From Lycorma delicatula (lineage: Eukaryota > Arthropoda > Insecta > Hemiptera > Fulgoridae), in NCBI RefSeq assembly GCF_047948215.1, contig NC_134461.1:91346245-91410244 (forward strand): a stretch of 64,000 nt of DNA, given 5' to 3'. The notes beneath the pieces were generated by a model. That model was not told the origin of the DNA. It saw nothing but the letters and a program-made list of their open reading frames with translations, and searched no databases. Positions 1 to 11,628 of this stretch are shown in pieces. Each line of letters begins with the position of its first letter. The first letter of the stretch is position 1. The position numbers were made by a program, and so were the translations under genes.

Positions 1-519
1 ATTTCCTTAATTATTGAAAATGATGAATTATAATGTATGTAATATTTGAAGTACGCTATGGCATCCCCTCTACTGCTCTTAACATCACTCAGTGACTTCT
101 CACACCAGCAGCCAAAGTAGTGTATTCCAAAAGTCACGTCAATTAATTTGTAATAACTTTCACCTTATCTAATTATGACGTCACTATTAGAGTAACGAAA
201 TATATTCTGACTGGTAATTTGTTATTACAAATAAAATTGCTTAAGTCTGATATTTTGTTCAAGGTGTATATGAAATAATCTATTTATTAAAAGTATATGT
301 TTTTTCCAGTATGTTAAACTAAGGTTTTGCTATAATAAAAAATAACAATGACGCAATATATAAGAATATGAAATGAGTTATTTATTTATTTATTTATTAT
401 AGACTATATTGTTATGACTTTCTTTGACGTGGCGTAGTTATTAACGATTATTATTTTTTATAGTAATTACGGATTACTTTTGTTGTTCCTTGTTACGCAT
501 GCCAGCTTATAGGAGTGTG
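1..519. other. AT-rich sequence without a recognised gene
   Basis: No ORF or repeat that I recognise. A short TTAT tandem run lies near 377-398. Confidence 0.6.
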
Positions 520-818
520 TAAAACTCACCGGGTTGGTCTAGTAGTGAACGCGTCTTCCCAAACCATCTGATTTGAAAGTCAAGAGTTTCAGCGTTCAAG
601 TCCTAGTAAAGGCGGTTACTTTTATACGGATTTGACTACTAGATTGTGAATACCGGTGTTCTTTGGTGGTTGGGTTTCAATTAACCACAAATCTCAAGAA
701 TGGTCGAACTGAGACCGTACAAAAGTACACTTCATTTACACTCATACATATCACCCTCATTCAGCTTCTGAAGTAATACCTGAACGGTAATTCCCGGAGG
801 CTAAAACAGGAAAAAAAG
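520..818 (+). mobile_element. tRNA-derived SINE, family 1, full-length copy
   Basis: A pol III A-box-like stretch (TTGGTCTAGTAGTG, 534-547) is followed by a B-box-like GTTCAAGTCC (594-603), as in a tRNA-derived head. The body and 3' tail (about 760-818, ending GGAGGCTAAAACAGGA plus A-run) match the copies at 25975-26274 (minus strand) and 62407-62693, and partly 30607-30790. The flanks 'aggagtgtgtaa' and 'aggagcggggtaa' could be an eroded target duplication. It encodes no protein and would depend on a LINE for mobility. Confidence 0.8.
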
Positions 819-2784
819 GAGCGGGGTAACGGAAGCAAGTAGAGGCAACTTGGAAGAAGGACCCACCTTTAGATTTTTCATATACTGTATGTAAAATATA
901 TTGTTATATGTTAACGTTAGTATGTTACACTGGAACATATCATTCTTTTATCATTGAAGTTGATAAACTAGCATAGTAGATATAGCCATAAAATGATCAG
1001 TTAAATTATGATGCTGTTTGAACTGGATTCTAATCGACAACTACTTTAAGATTGGAAAACTAATATTGCACTATTAAAGTACAAAACTAATAATTCTTAA
1101 ACTAAAAAAAAAAAACAGCAATAAAATTAAAATCATATTTTGCAGTGGTAGATTTTGTTGTAACAACTACTAAACGAAGCCTGTTCTGTACACGAAACGT
1201 ATAGATTTAAATAACAGCATTCCCGCATAATCACGTGTGCCATTATGAGATTTCAAATATGGTTTTTAAATCATTATGTTTTATACTTATATATTGCTAT
1301 AAGCAAATACATCAGTAGTTTTTTTAGGGTTACTGTAGTAAAAGAAACCGATTGTTGCTCTGTTTGTTCAAAAATGATCTTAATGTTAATGACGGATCAT
1401 TGAGATGATGAAAATGATGATGACGAAGAGTAGAATTAGAAAATTGAATACTGGTTAGTATAGCAGTTCCTTTGCTATCTCTATTTTCTCTCTCTTTCTT
1501 TATGTCTTTCTCTAAAACTGACGGCGACCACTACAGCCGCCACAGATGATCGTGATCCGCGTTGAGTCGGCCGCTAATAGTTCAACCTGCGGTCAATCAA
1601 CAAATCCTTCGCGTTTATACAAAGATATGACTAACCGAAACCATCAGCTCGTTTGTTCTTAGACTGCTTTTATCTCTTCATCATCAGGTTTTTAAGTATA
1701 CTTATCTAAAATCTTGCTCTGGTGTTTATTCTCTTTTTTCATTATTAAAACAAATAAAAATAGATTCTTATGATTTTTTATCGTATAATTTTATTGAAAT
1801 TGTTACAATCATTATTTATATTCAGTTTTTAAATTTATTTTATTATTTTTTTTACTGATATATATATAAATAAAATGTGATTAAATGAAAATTTTATAAA
1901 TTCATAAACTTTTAGTCATCAATCCTTTTTTAAACTGATTTGATGTAGGCAGGTTCATTTTTTATAACGCATTTCAACGATATTTATTTGTATCACCAAA
2001 TATTTTATTATATATCTTCCTATATATTTTCTTTGTGTTTTGAAACTTTTTTGGCATTGTGGTTTTTACCACTACACATCCTTCCATTAGTGGGTTTATT
2101 AACCCTATATAGGACTGACTAAATGGAAGTCTCTCCAATTTATTTCTCTTTCTTGTTAAATTTTATTATTTTTTCCATGATTTTTTTAATGTCTTCACAT
2201 TAAATTTTTCTTAAATGTACTTTAAGTATTCTCCTTTACTTCTTTTTCATTTTTTTCATGTTCTTTGATTTTCTGGCTATCTTATGATTTGTTTTGAATT
2301 TTCTCCCAGGATGCCATTATCTCATACATTCTATATACATTGAAGAATTAGTAGCTTGTATGGTTATTTTATATGGAACCGTATAGGATATATTTACTGC
2401 TTATGAATCCAATAATTCATTGCAAACTAATATGATTATTTTCGAGTCTGAATAAAAATTTGTCTATATTAATTAACGTTTATCTAGCGATGAAAAATCA
2501 TTTATTTTGAATTTAAATTAAATTATTATATAAAACAATAATGAGGGAACTCTTGATCAAAGTTCAAAACTATTTTTACTTTTGAAAGCTTTGTTAATAC
2601 GTTTTCTTAAATTTTGGTACATTGATTTTTTTATGTTAAAATATATTACCAAGCACTAAAAACAAGGTTGAGCCGGAAGACGTTTAACTTTTAAAACAGG
2701 ATTTCTCAAAAGAGTTAAAAGAAATTTGATGAAATAAAATTGTTGGGCTCCTTATTTATTAAGGCGATTCTATCAACTAACTAC
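819..2784. other. AT-rich sequence with a short CpG-containing patch
   Basis: No coding feature found. Roughly 1525-1640 has clearly higher GC and several CG dinucleotides (for example gccggcc-like and cgcgttgagtcggccg stretches) within otherwise AT-rich DNA. I could not assign it to a gene or repeat. Confidence 0.5.
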
Positions 2785-3086
2785 CACTTAGAAGTCCGAG
2801 ATTTTCTTAATATTCTATTTCCAAATTAACCGGTCATGAAGGCTCAATTACACGGCCACTTCGCTCCCAAAATTTGACCCCGCTAGATTTTTTTTTGTGG
2901 GGCTTCATTAAATATCGAATTTATGTACCGCTTTTGCCTACTCATCTTGTTGAGTTAAGACTTCGAATTAACCCCGCAGCTGCAGAGGTAATGCCCGATT
3001 TGTTGGCTACTTTCTGGAATGAAATCATCGATTTCGGGTTGGATGTATGTCGCTTTATAAATGGAAACCATGTCGAACCAAAGTGA
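2785..3086 (+). pseudogene. Mariner-like (IS630/Tc1-mariner) transposase, C-terminal remnant
   Basis: The frame ending at 3086 contains LTPLDFFLWG, the hallmark of the last catalytic block of this transposase superfamily. A run of about 60 residues follows, ending in a typical C-terminal stretch (LDVCRFINGNHVE). Upstream, in a shifted frame, 'LEVRDFLN' (about 2790-2815) matches the preceding block, so the copy carries at least one stop and a frameshift. Only the C-terminal third is present; the DNA-binding domain and first aspartate are missing. An intact enzyme would cut and paste its own element. This copy cannot. A similar but separately decayed relative lies on the minus strand at 50263-51115. 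Confidence 0.8.
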
Positions 3087-3308
3087 ATATTGGGTGACAA
3101 ACTTGATGTGTGTTTCTATGAAATGAGATTTCAACCGAATCTATACATTATCTCAATCAATTTTTACATGCTTTTAAAGTCCGTTTTCAATCGTCCGGGC
3201 TATTTTACTTTATGTACGTAGTATAAATATAAGCATATTGCAGGTTAAAAAATAAATAAAAAAAATAAATATAGGTCGTTCAGTGAGGATTAGATTTTGA
3301 ACATGCTT
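3087..3308. other. AT-rich spacer
   Basis: Nothing recognised between the transposase stub and repeat A. Confidence 0.5.
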
Positions 3309-4010
3309 AAAAAATAATCTGATGTGAACACCCGATGACTTCCTTCTATGCATTTTAAATTACATATAACATTTTTTTTTTTTTTTTAATGAACAGTTCA
3401 TAAAATTTTATTTCATTAATAATTTCTAATATTTTTTTCAATTTTTTTATTATTATTGTTATTACTGAATCCTTATTTATCGTATTCTTTTTTACAATCA
3501 GTGGTTAATAATTATTAATAAATCAATATAATTAAATTAAAAAAAAGGAGTTGAAGTCTGATTCGAACCGATGTGGCTTCTCCTTTTTAGATCCAAATAT
3601 TTCAGGAATTAAAATTTTATTTGGCTATAACTCTGGAACCAATGAAAATAAGTACCACTTATTATATATTTTTGAAACGCTCTCAAGGAGAGCTTATTAC
3701 TGCAGTTAAAAAAAAGTCTAAAATCCAAATGTTTTGGATTTTGGGCTTTTTTGGACACTTTTGGTTCAGTCGATTGTAATCACAAGGGGTGGTGCACAAC
3801 TAGATGTTACAGCAATCCTTAATCCAAAATTTTAATATCCTACGGCTAATTGTTTTTGAGTAATACGAGATACATACAAACGTACGTACAGACATCACGC
3901 CGAAACTAGTCAAACTGGATTCAGGGATGGTCAAAATGGATATTTCCGCTAATCTGAAAACCGATATTTTTCGCAATCACAATACTTCCTTTACTTCGTT
4001 CAAGGATGGA
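3309..4010 (+). repeat. Repeat A, longest copy
   Basis: Interspersed repeat shared with 15058-15640 and, for its first 200 bp, 20147-20341. Landmarks are 'aatctgatgtg', a T-run, 'gattcgaaccgatgtg', 'ctctggaaccaatgaaaat' and 'ggtgcacaactagat'. The left end has acttccttctatg and the right end cgttcaaggatgg, which are roughly inverted relative to each other, so this may be a non-autonomous DNA transposon. No ORF of note. The family is unknown to me. Confidence 0.75.
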
Positions 4011-4529
4011 AAATATTTGTTAAACTAAGAATCTTTCTCAATTTATAATTTATTAAAAATTCCTGTTCATCTTCGAAACGATTTTATACCAAAATATAAC
4101 CTTTTTTTTTAGACTAAACATATTTCACTCAAATAAAAAGGATGCAAAATGATGATAAAATAAAATATAAAATAGAAAACTAAAAACTTTCACAAAAAAT
4201 TAAATATCCTAAATTGATCCTCATTTAATTTATCATTACCAATAAAAAAAGGAACTAATAAAAATAAATATCAATAGCAAACCAAATCATGATAAAGAAA
4301 TAAACTAAAATAAATTAATGAACAAAAAGTAATGATATTATTCTTATAAGTAAATGCTGGTAAAAAACAATTACAGCAGTTTGAAACTGTTAGGTTAATA
4401 TTTTTTGTATACTACTGTTCGTTTATTTTTTACTTATTTTTAATTAATTTAATTCAGCAGAGAATTATTTGTTCTAACAACCTATATGTACAGCTCATTT
4501 TGTTTTCTTTTTTTTATGAAATTAATTCA
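4011..4529. other. AT-rich sequence, nothing recognised
   Basis: No ORF, repeat or RNA gene that I can support. Confidence 0.5.
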
Positions 4530-4660
4530 CCACATAAGTTGGAAGTGTGTGCGTGGGAGTACGAAAATAAAATTTTGGTAGCGTATGAAAGTTACCGTAC
4601 GTGACCGGGATTCGAACACCAAACATCCCGATGAAAGATCGAGACGTTATCATCTGTTTC
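4530..4660 (-). mobile_element. tRNA-derived SINE, family 2, degraded copy
   Basis: Read on the minus strand it has a B-box-like GTGTTCGAATCCCGGTCAC (about 4597-4616) preceded by 'ctttcatcggga' and followed by 'catacgctacc', as in the better preserved copy at 7660-7819. The A-box half is poor. Confidence 0.65.
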
Positions 4661-5383
4661 ATACATTTTATTTTTTGCTTCCCCGGTTTAGCCTTTATAA
4701 AAGAAAACCTTACTGTTTTTTTCACGATTTCTATGTTTAATAACTTAAGGAATCCTTTAAATCAAGAAAACACAAACATTTTTCCGGATTGATGTAAGTA
4801 CATTTATACTGCTTTTTGTTAAAAGCAGGATTAGATTGCCTACATGAACCGATTTTGTTCATAATTAAGGAGTAAAATTTCGTACAATTTTTCAGTTTAA
4901 AAAAAAAAAGTAGGGGAAAAATTAGGAATTTTTTTGTTTTCCGTTTCTTTAAATAGGCGGTTTTGAAAAAACGTTCTTAGCCAAAAAAATATAGGTGGTT
5001 TAAGTAATATTCAAATAAAAATAATTGTAAGGATAAATCTTAAAATCATTCTAGAAATTAGTTTTTGTAATACAGCTTCAGTTTCTCAGTACCGAGAAAT
5101 TATAGTAATTCTGTGGCCAGTTTTTTTTGTAAAATGTATTAGAGCATCTACTTTTGCTATTTTTTAAAAATATATTTTGAACAATCTAAAATTTTATTAA
5201 AGATAATTTTTTTTTTTATAAATAGAAAAAGAATCAGTTTTATTTTTATATATATATATATATATGTATATATAGAATATAATCATTTAAGCCTCTATAC
5301 AGTTATATATATATTTTTAAATACTGTTGCTATTTCATTTTTTTTCATGATGAATTAAATGATCGCATATAGTTTTAAAAGCT
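4661..5383. other. AT-rich sequence with AT microsatellite
   Basis: No gene seen. An alternating TA run occupies about 5247-5276. Confidence 0.5.
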
Positions 5384-5492
5384 TGCACATGGGAATATGG
5401 AAATGAAATTTTTAAGCGAATGAAAAATGCAATGCATGATTTAGATTTGAACCTTGGACCGCCGGATGAAACACTGAAACGCCACCATTCTT
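5384..5492 (-). mobile_element. SINE family 2 remnant
   Basis: The minus strand reads 'ggtggcgtttcagtgtttca', then 'tccggcggtcc' and a decayed B box (AGGTTCAAATC). This is the order seen in the family 2 head, but with many substitutions. Confidence 0.55.
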
Positions 5493-7124
5493 TCACGGAA
5501 ATCGACAAATTTCTGACTTCACGATAGAGACACTGATAAAAGAAAATTGTTGGATATCTATTATCTTTATAATTTTCAATTAAAACTTCATTTTAATTTT
5601 TGTTTTTAATTTTCTTTTATCCTTGAATTATAAAGGATACTTCTGTTTATAAATAATCTTCAGTTTGATAACGAATTCAAAGTTTTATTTTTATATTAAA
5701 AAGAGGCTATTTCAATTTTAAAAGTAAGGTTATTTTATTAAAAAAAAATATATAATAATAATTTAATTGGTCAAAACAATACATTACTTTCATGTAATTT
5801 AATTTAAATTGTATAAATTAAGGTAGTGACTATTATATGAAGTTTTTTTATAATATAAAAAATTTGTAGCAAAATTCAGCTGGCGTCTTTTGTTTTTTTT
5901 TTTTTTTATTCTTTAGATTACTTAAAACCGTTGTTTACAAAAGTTATTTATCATGGTCTAATTAGTGTAGTACATGGAATACGTTTGTTGGATGAAACGA
6001 GGCGGAATTTTAGAACACTGATATCATCTATCTGTTTCTCAGTAGCATCTTAAAGAAGAAACTTAAGAGAAAAGACTATGAACTCTTGTAGGAAATAGAT
6101 CCTCTAACTTAAGTATTTTCCCTTCATTCTACGGTGCAGTACCTAAGTGAACATGTAGTAGTTGTTTGCTACTCCATGCACCCACAGTCTTATCGTGCAA
6201 TCAGATCCTTCTTACCAGATTATCACATGTACGTACTTTAACTCCACATGAGCATCGTGTTCTATAAAATAAAAAGAGTAGTTCTAACTGAAATGACAAA
6301 GTACTACATGATAAAGTTAACTTATAACGATGTTTAAAATGATTTCTAGCTAGCTCATCTTTAGCAATAAAAATAAAACACACGGGTCAACATCTTGTTC
6401 CTAGTAAGCTAAAGTCATACCAAAATTAATATACAAACTTATTTTATATTTAACTCTATAATATTACTTAATTTCATTATTTTTTTTGTTGTATTTTATT
6501 ATTAAAATAATTAATTCATGTTGAATTAATATCCCCTTCGTTGTTTTTACAAAAGTTTAATAAGTCTGATATATTCAATATTATATTGTGAATGTTAAGT
6601 GAAGGTAAAAAAAAAAAATTGTATAACATAACAAAGAAATTTAAAATTGGTAAGAATGGTTAAAAATTCAGTAGTTTGAATGAATGTAACAGCTAGAAAA
6701 ACTTGTTTTGAAACATTTATAAGATGGAATTTATATTTTATCAAATTTTTTCGTAGAATGCAACACAGAGAAAATATCTTAGACGTAATGGAAAAAATGA
6801 AGGTTATTTTCGGGTATATCACTAAAAATATACACAGGAATCAATTATCAAAAGTTAAAAAACATTCCACAATCAAAATTTTACAGTTTTGTATAATCCT
6901 AGTAATTTTATTTGAAAATAAAATGATTTAAATCACAGAAAGTAAATAACACGTAATCAGAATAATAGCTCTAAAAATAAATAATAATTATAAAAAAACT
7001 ATAACTTATAATTAAACTAGTATAAGCCGTTCCATTCACAAACACCCTCCTAAATTATTCCGTTAATTAATTTATAGTTGTTTAATTTAGGAGGCGAATC
7101 ATCTCCATCATCAGTATCCGATCC
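5493..7124. other. AT-rich sequence, no supported gene
   Basis: Short ORFs here (for example 6680-6931) have the lysine, isoleucine and phenylalanine bias expected of random AT-rich DNA and no family I recognise. Confidence 0.55.
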
Positions 7125-7580
7125 TTAATCCAACACATGAAGCCTTTTGAGCCGTCTGAAATCCTCGTAATTGTCCAAAAAATTTAAAGTGATATTAGAG
7201 TTATCTGAAAGTTAAGTCGAGATATATATTTCGTGCTCAGACGTTCAATATACTTGCGGGGTCCGCAGTATTCGGAAATCTCACCATTCTTCATGAACCA
7301 AGGTGGTTGGGCTTTGTTTCTTAGAATTTTGCTCTGAAACCTCTGGTTGATCTCCATATTGCTCTTACTAGTTCTCCGTAATTAAATTCCATACGTTCAG
7401 ATTGTCTTCAAGAACAACTTGTTCGACAGAAAGAGTTGAGATCCTCTACTCTTTAGCCAGAACATTCTTTTAAATTTAACGTCAAACTATTTTCGTTTTG
7501 CCCGTACGTGGTGCTTCCATATCATGCGATGATCGAGTTGTAAACCTAGATGCCGAACGCTATTGGGATGCGGAATATCT
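7125..7580 (-). pseudogene. Jockey-type LINE ORF2, C-terminal fragment
   Basis: On the minus strand, successive frames give HLGLQLDHRMIWKHHVRAKR, then 'LFLSNKLFLKTI', then 'NQRFQSKILRN' and 'PPWFM', and finally 'DNYEDFRRLKRLHVLD' before a stop at 7125-7127. This is the usual order of the region downstream of the reverse transcriptase in jockey-clade ORF2 proteins. There are several frameshifts and stops. The endonuclease and the reverse-transcriptase core are absent. The same C-terminal signature recurs at about 16750-16795 and 25780-25825. Confidence 0.8.
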
Positions 7581-7659
7581 ATAATACCAAGGTGAACCCG
7601 TGGACAATATTTCCTCATCATCGCAAATGTTACGTAATTGTAAAACAATCTTTTAATAA

Positions 7660-7819
7660 GCCGGCCTCCGTGGCACGAGTGGTAGCGTCTTGGCCTTTCA
7701 TCCGGAGGTCCTGGGTTCGAATCCCGGTCAGCCGGGATGTCATTTTACATACGCTAAAAATCATCCTCTGAAGCATGCCTAACTGTGGATTCAGAGGTTA
7801 AAAAGAAAACAAAAAAAAC
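7660..7819 (+). mobile_element. tRNA-derived SINE, family 2, with target-site duplication
   Basis: The head GCCGGCCTCCGTGGCACGAG carries an A box (7671-7682) and a canonical B box GGTTCGAATCC (7714-7724). The tail runs 'tcatcctctgaagcatgcct' to an A-rich end. It is flanked by a perfect 10-bp duplication CTTTTAATAA (7650-7659 and 7820-7829), which fixes the element at 160 bp and shows LINE-type integration. It starts about 80 bp from the jockey fragment. Confidence 0.92.
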
Positions 7820-7829
7820 CTTTTAATAA

Positions 7830-8154
7830 ACACAAAGCACAATTCCTACCTTGATAAAATCATATTTAAAGATAAATAATTTACGATGATAAGTTTAAAT
7901 AAAAAAAACATTTTCAAAATTCAGATTTTTCAATGGAAGTGTTTCTATTTTTGTTTTTTTTTTTTGTTAAAAAATATATTTTGAGAAGGTGAAGGCTCAT
8001 AAATGATATTTTAATTAAGTTCATTAAAAATTTTAATTATACAGATTACACATCAATTTTAACAATAGCTGTGAATATAGTATAAAAATGTTAATTAAGG
8101 AATAATAAAATTATTACTGTTATTATAATATTATTATTATTCACGTTTCTCGAA
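7830..8154. other. AT-rich spacer with TTA run
   Basis: No gene. A TTA-type run (about 8122-8141) immediately precedes the R1-like fragment. Confidence 0.5.
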
Positions 8155-8712
8155 TGGCAAGACAGACGGCTTATCCCTCTGGTCAGACCGTGGACGGAGA
8201 GGCGGCACTGGAGAGGTGAAATCTACGTGGCCCAGTTTTTAACGGATCGCGGTTACTTCCGCGCTTATCTCCATGTCATAGGGAAAGTGCCGTCCACCGA
8301 CTGCCCCTATTGCCCCGGTGTACGAGACGACGCCGAGCATACCCTTTTCAAATTTACCCGGTGGGCAGCAGATCGAGGGTACTATAGGCAGATCTCGGAG
8401 CACTGAGCCCCCACAACGTGATTGCGATGATGTTCTGTGACCTGAGCAGCTGGGAGAGTGTGACCCGATTCGTCGGCAGCATTCTCAGGACCGTGTGACT
8501 TGGATAGTCTTGAAAATTAAGCAGCGGCCTTTTCAGGCTAGGATAGGAGGAATTGGCCTGAATTAATGTGTTTAACGGTTCCGGGTCGAGTCCTGGTAGA
8601 AAGGGGGATGGTTTTATTCGGTAGTCTGCTGATGGCGATTGGATAATACCACCAATGGGAGCCCGACACTTCGTGCCAAAAGCATTTCCAGCTCCCTCCT
8701 AGGGGAAAAAAA
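8155..8712 (+). pseudogene. R1-like LINE: ORF2 C-terminus and 3' untranslated region
   Basis: Frame 8155-8406 reads WQDRR.., a tryptophan-rich stretch, then FLTDRGYFRAYLH and DCPYCPGVRDDAEHTLF, the cysteine-histidine motif at the C-terminus of R1-clade ORF2. A frameshift leads into 8403-8498 (LSPHNVIAMMF to a stop). About 210 bp of GC-richer untranslated sequence follow, ending at an A-run and a TTA microsatellite. It is a 5'-truncated copy, the normal outcome of target-primed reverse transcription. It is strikingly GC-rich against its surroundings, so it is probably a fairly young insertion or under different base bias. Confidence 0.82.
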
Positions 8713-8785
8713 AATTATTATTATTATCATAATTTTTTATTATTATTATTATTATTGTTGTTGTTATCGTTATCATTATGTTGAA
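8713..8785. repeat. TTA/TTG microsatellite
   Basis: A run of ATT/TTA triplets interrupted by GTT triplets directly downstream of the R1-like 3' end. It may have grown from that element's tail. Confidence 0.8.
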
Positions 8786-9845
8786 AACGGGTATTAATAT
8801 CAATGAACATTATTCAGGTGTTCATAGTTTAAACGTTTATCCCTTTCCTTCATGATAATATAGTTTGTTTTTCCTTAAGTTTTACTGAAAACAGTACTTA
8901 AAAAAAATGTTTAATTTATTTGTAGAATTATTAAAAGTTTGAATTATTTCACCTCTGTGGTTAGATTTCTTCTCTAAACTGGTATAATAGTTCAGACAAA
9001 AATATTTTAGATGAAAAATAATTTATTCTATTTTAATATAAAATTAATATTTAAAAAAATGTAAAATCATTCAGAAAAATATTGATTGTTTTTATTTCTA
9101 ATCGATATCATCTTATAAAAAATTAATTAATTAAAAAAGTTTTAAATAGGTTTGGTTGGCAGATACAATAAAGTATAAAAATAAACAAATGTTACAATTT
9201 GATATGTATTACTTCCATAACATTCTAATATACGTATGTTAGATACAAAACCACAAAGATTGTAGGTGATCTAATATGGAACAAATAATTTCTAAAACAT
9301 GATGTAACTTCGGATATTTTACATCTGTCGACATCATGACAAAGTCTGAGGTACATAGTGTACAGCAACAAATGATTAATCTTATTTTTTTCAAGAAATC
9401 TATTATTATATATATTGTTTTTACTCTGGTAAGGAGTTAAATTGTAATAGGGATCTTAAATTATTATCAGTCAAATATTTATTAAAGAAATATCATTAAA
9501 ATTAGAATTAAAAAAAAAAGATAAAAATCGTATTTATATTTTTAATAGAATAACAAAAGTTATTAAAGATTTCTTTAAATTAATATTTTCCAGTTTTTTT
9601 ATCAAAATTTCTTGTAGATGCTAAAAATATGTACAAAAATATATAATTCGAGTAAAAATGCTAATATATTTTTAAAACAAATTTTATTTTGGTTAAATTT
9701 AATAAAGTTTTTTTTTTTAAATAGTAAAATTAGTAAATCTTTACATTGTCTTGTAAGGTACCACTGGATACCTCTCTTTGTCATTATTACAAATTGTACA
9801 ATTTACAGCTTCATTTTCAGGAAACTGATTGATTTTACAAAGAAA
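8786..9845. other. AT-rich sequence, nothing recognised
   Basis: ORFs here are short and lack any recognised motif. Confidence 0.5.
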
Positions 9846-10575
9846 GCTGACAATACAGTTGTAGGACTTTCCCATCACGCGGCTTATGTATGCATACACA
9901 TGCAACACAATGTAGTACGTCAGTATTAAACTAGCGCTCCTTGTGGTGACAGGGGGTACTATTGACTTAGCCACTAGTTAGAGCATTTTTTAGGGTAGAG
10001 GTGCGATTGTAGAAAAAATTTTTTGAAAATATTTTTTTTTTTTTATTAACAATTAATAAAATTCACCTTACCAGCACATCGAGATAAGCTTTCGGCCTAC
10101 TTAAAAGCCAACATCAGATTTCATTAATTGTTAATATTATTTAATTAATTAACATATCAGCGATACCATGTTCAAGAAATTTATTTTTTAATTGTTAACA
10201 AATTTGCCTAAGAAAAATAAGACCTTAATTAGGCAAAAATTCGTGATACTGAGGATTACCTTACTCTTCAGCACCTTTTTTTTTACCTTTTAAGTTAACA
10301 ATTTAATGGCATCAATGCCCTAAATATAGAAGTAATCTGACCAAATTTGGTGAAAATCGGTCCAGTAGTTTTGGAAATATAAGGTGATTTAAAGTGCGAC
10401 ACCGAACACACACACACGCGCGCACGCGTGTACATGCGAACATCCGGTTTTTGGGGTTCCTTAGGTATCAAAACGTAAAGATTCCATGAAATTCGCACAT
10501 ACCCAAATTGGATCGATTAAAATACTTTCCCTTATAGCTATAGCTCTGCTACAGCGCTAGATTGTAAAGTAAAAG
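9846..10575 (+). repeat. Repeat B, copy 1 (internally rearranged)
   Basis: Shares its start (gctgacaatacagttgtagg), middle ('agcgctccttgtggtga', 'accaaatttggtgaaaatcgg', 'ccagtagttttggaaatataa') and end ('tagctctgctacagcgcta') with 21913-22720 and 40993-41826. It lacks about 220 bp near the left end that the others have, and carries an extra inverted-repeat insert at 10045-10135. A CA/CG dinucleotide run lies at 10408-10435. It has no coding capacity. It is probably a non-autonomous transposon. Confidence 0.8.
10045..10135 (-). mobile_element. Small inverted-repeat insert with hammerhead-like module
   Basis: Perfect 13-bp terminal inverted repeats ATTAACAATTAAT (10045-10057) and ATTAATTGTTAAT (10123-10135) bound a unit absent from the other two copies of repeat B. 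On the minus strand the interior reads CTGATGT, a GGC/GCC stem, then CCGAAAGC and TTATCTCG. Bases before the core (GAAAT) can pair with AUCUC after it. The core has one departure from the hammerhead consensus (A9 to U). It resembles the modules at 39329-39671 and 49461-49938. Confidence 0.55.
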
Positions 10576-11442
10576 TAATAATATAAATGGTTTTGTTCAG
10601 TCTGCTTTTTAATAAAGTTTTAAATTTTTGTTTATAATTATTTAAAAATATATTATCAATGTTATATTTACATCTGTTTTTTTCCAAACAAATTAACATT
10701 TTTTAAAGACGGTTTGAAATCTGGTGAACTTTTTTCTTATATTATGGATTGTATAAAAATTTACAACTTGGTAAAACGGTTTAGCTGAATAAAGTATAGA
10801 ATATATGATGTTTTTGCATACTATTTTTTTTTTGTTTTTTTTATGTATAGGAAACTTTCATACATTTTTATTTTTATTATTTTTCAGTTATTTATTTTTT
10901 TACGTAATAATAAGGTTTTATGAATTAGATTATTTACATAAAATTTAAAATGGCTAAACAGTTATCATAATTACGTTTTTGAAATATACGAAAGTTACAA
11001 TATACTTAGAATACTCATTTCTATGTAAATTTAACTTTTTTATATATTTTATAGTGGTAAATAAATTGTTACATATCTAATAAAATATAAAACTAGCGAA
11101 AGAATATCATTTTATTCAACGTAAAATGTTTATTTTATAACTAGTCTAGATATAAATGTAAATATCACAACTAAAGTTACAAATTATAACTTAATTCCAA
11201 CTAGAGGAAGTTGATTCAAATAAAATATCTATTCTATTACGGGTAAAGATACTTATGTCTCTTAACAATTAGGCTAGATAATAATTTACCAAAGCTGTTT
11301 GACTCGGTTAAACAGATCTGACAAATAAAAAGATGTAAGCGATTTTATTTTTTAAAATTTTGTATATAGGTTTTTTTTTAACTTTTTTTTTTTAGTTAAG
11401 ACTCAGTAGGCGGCTCACACCTTGGCCCGTTTAGAATTGTAA
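10576..11442. other. AT-rich sequence, nothing recognised
   Basis: No gene or repeat that I can support. Confidence 0.5.
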
Positions 11443-11628
11443 ATGACGACTTGTGTAGAACGCAAACACTTCAGAATCAAAAGTTACTGCTTTTCATTAG
11501 AGGTTAAGGTGGTGGAGAAGATCGATTCAGGTGAGGGGCAAGAAGAAACGCAAAAGGTTTATTTTAACTTGTATCAGAAATTTTCATTACACGTACTAAA
11601 AAGGAATAAATTATTTATAAATAAATAG
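11443..11628 (+). pseudogene. Possible pogo/CENP-B-like helix-turn-helix fragment
   Basis: The 61-residue frame contains RKHFRIKSYCFSLEVKVVEK followed by IDSGEGQ. This resembles the start of the psq/CENP-B-type helix-turn-helix of pogo/Tigger transposases (basic start, SLE.K...I..GE). The second half of the domain is not recognisable, and no catalytic region or terminal repeats were found nearby. It could be chance. The better preserved relative is at 43150-44600. Confidence 0.3.

Noticed and set aside
8505..8535. 'gaaaattaagcagcgg' resembles the box A region of 5S rRNA.
   Set aside because: Only about 13 bases match, and the flanks do not continue as 5S. It sits in the 3' region of the R1-like element.
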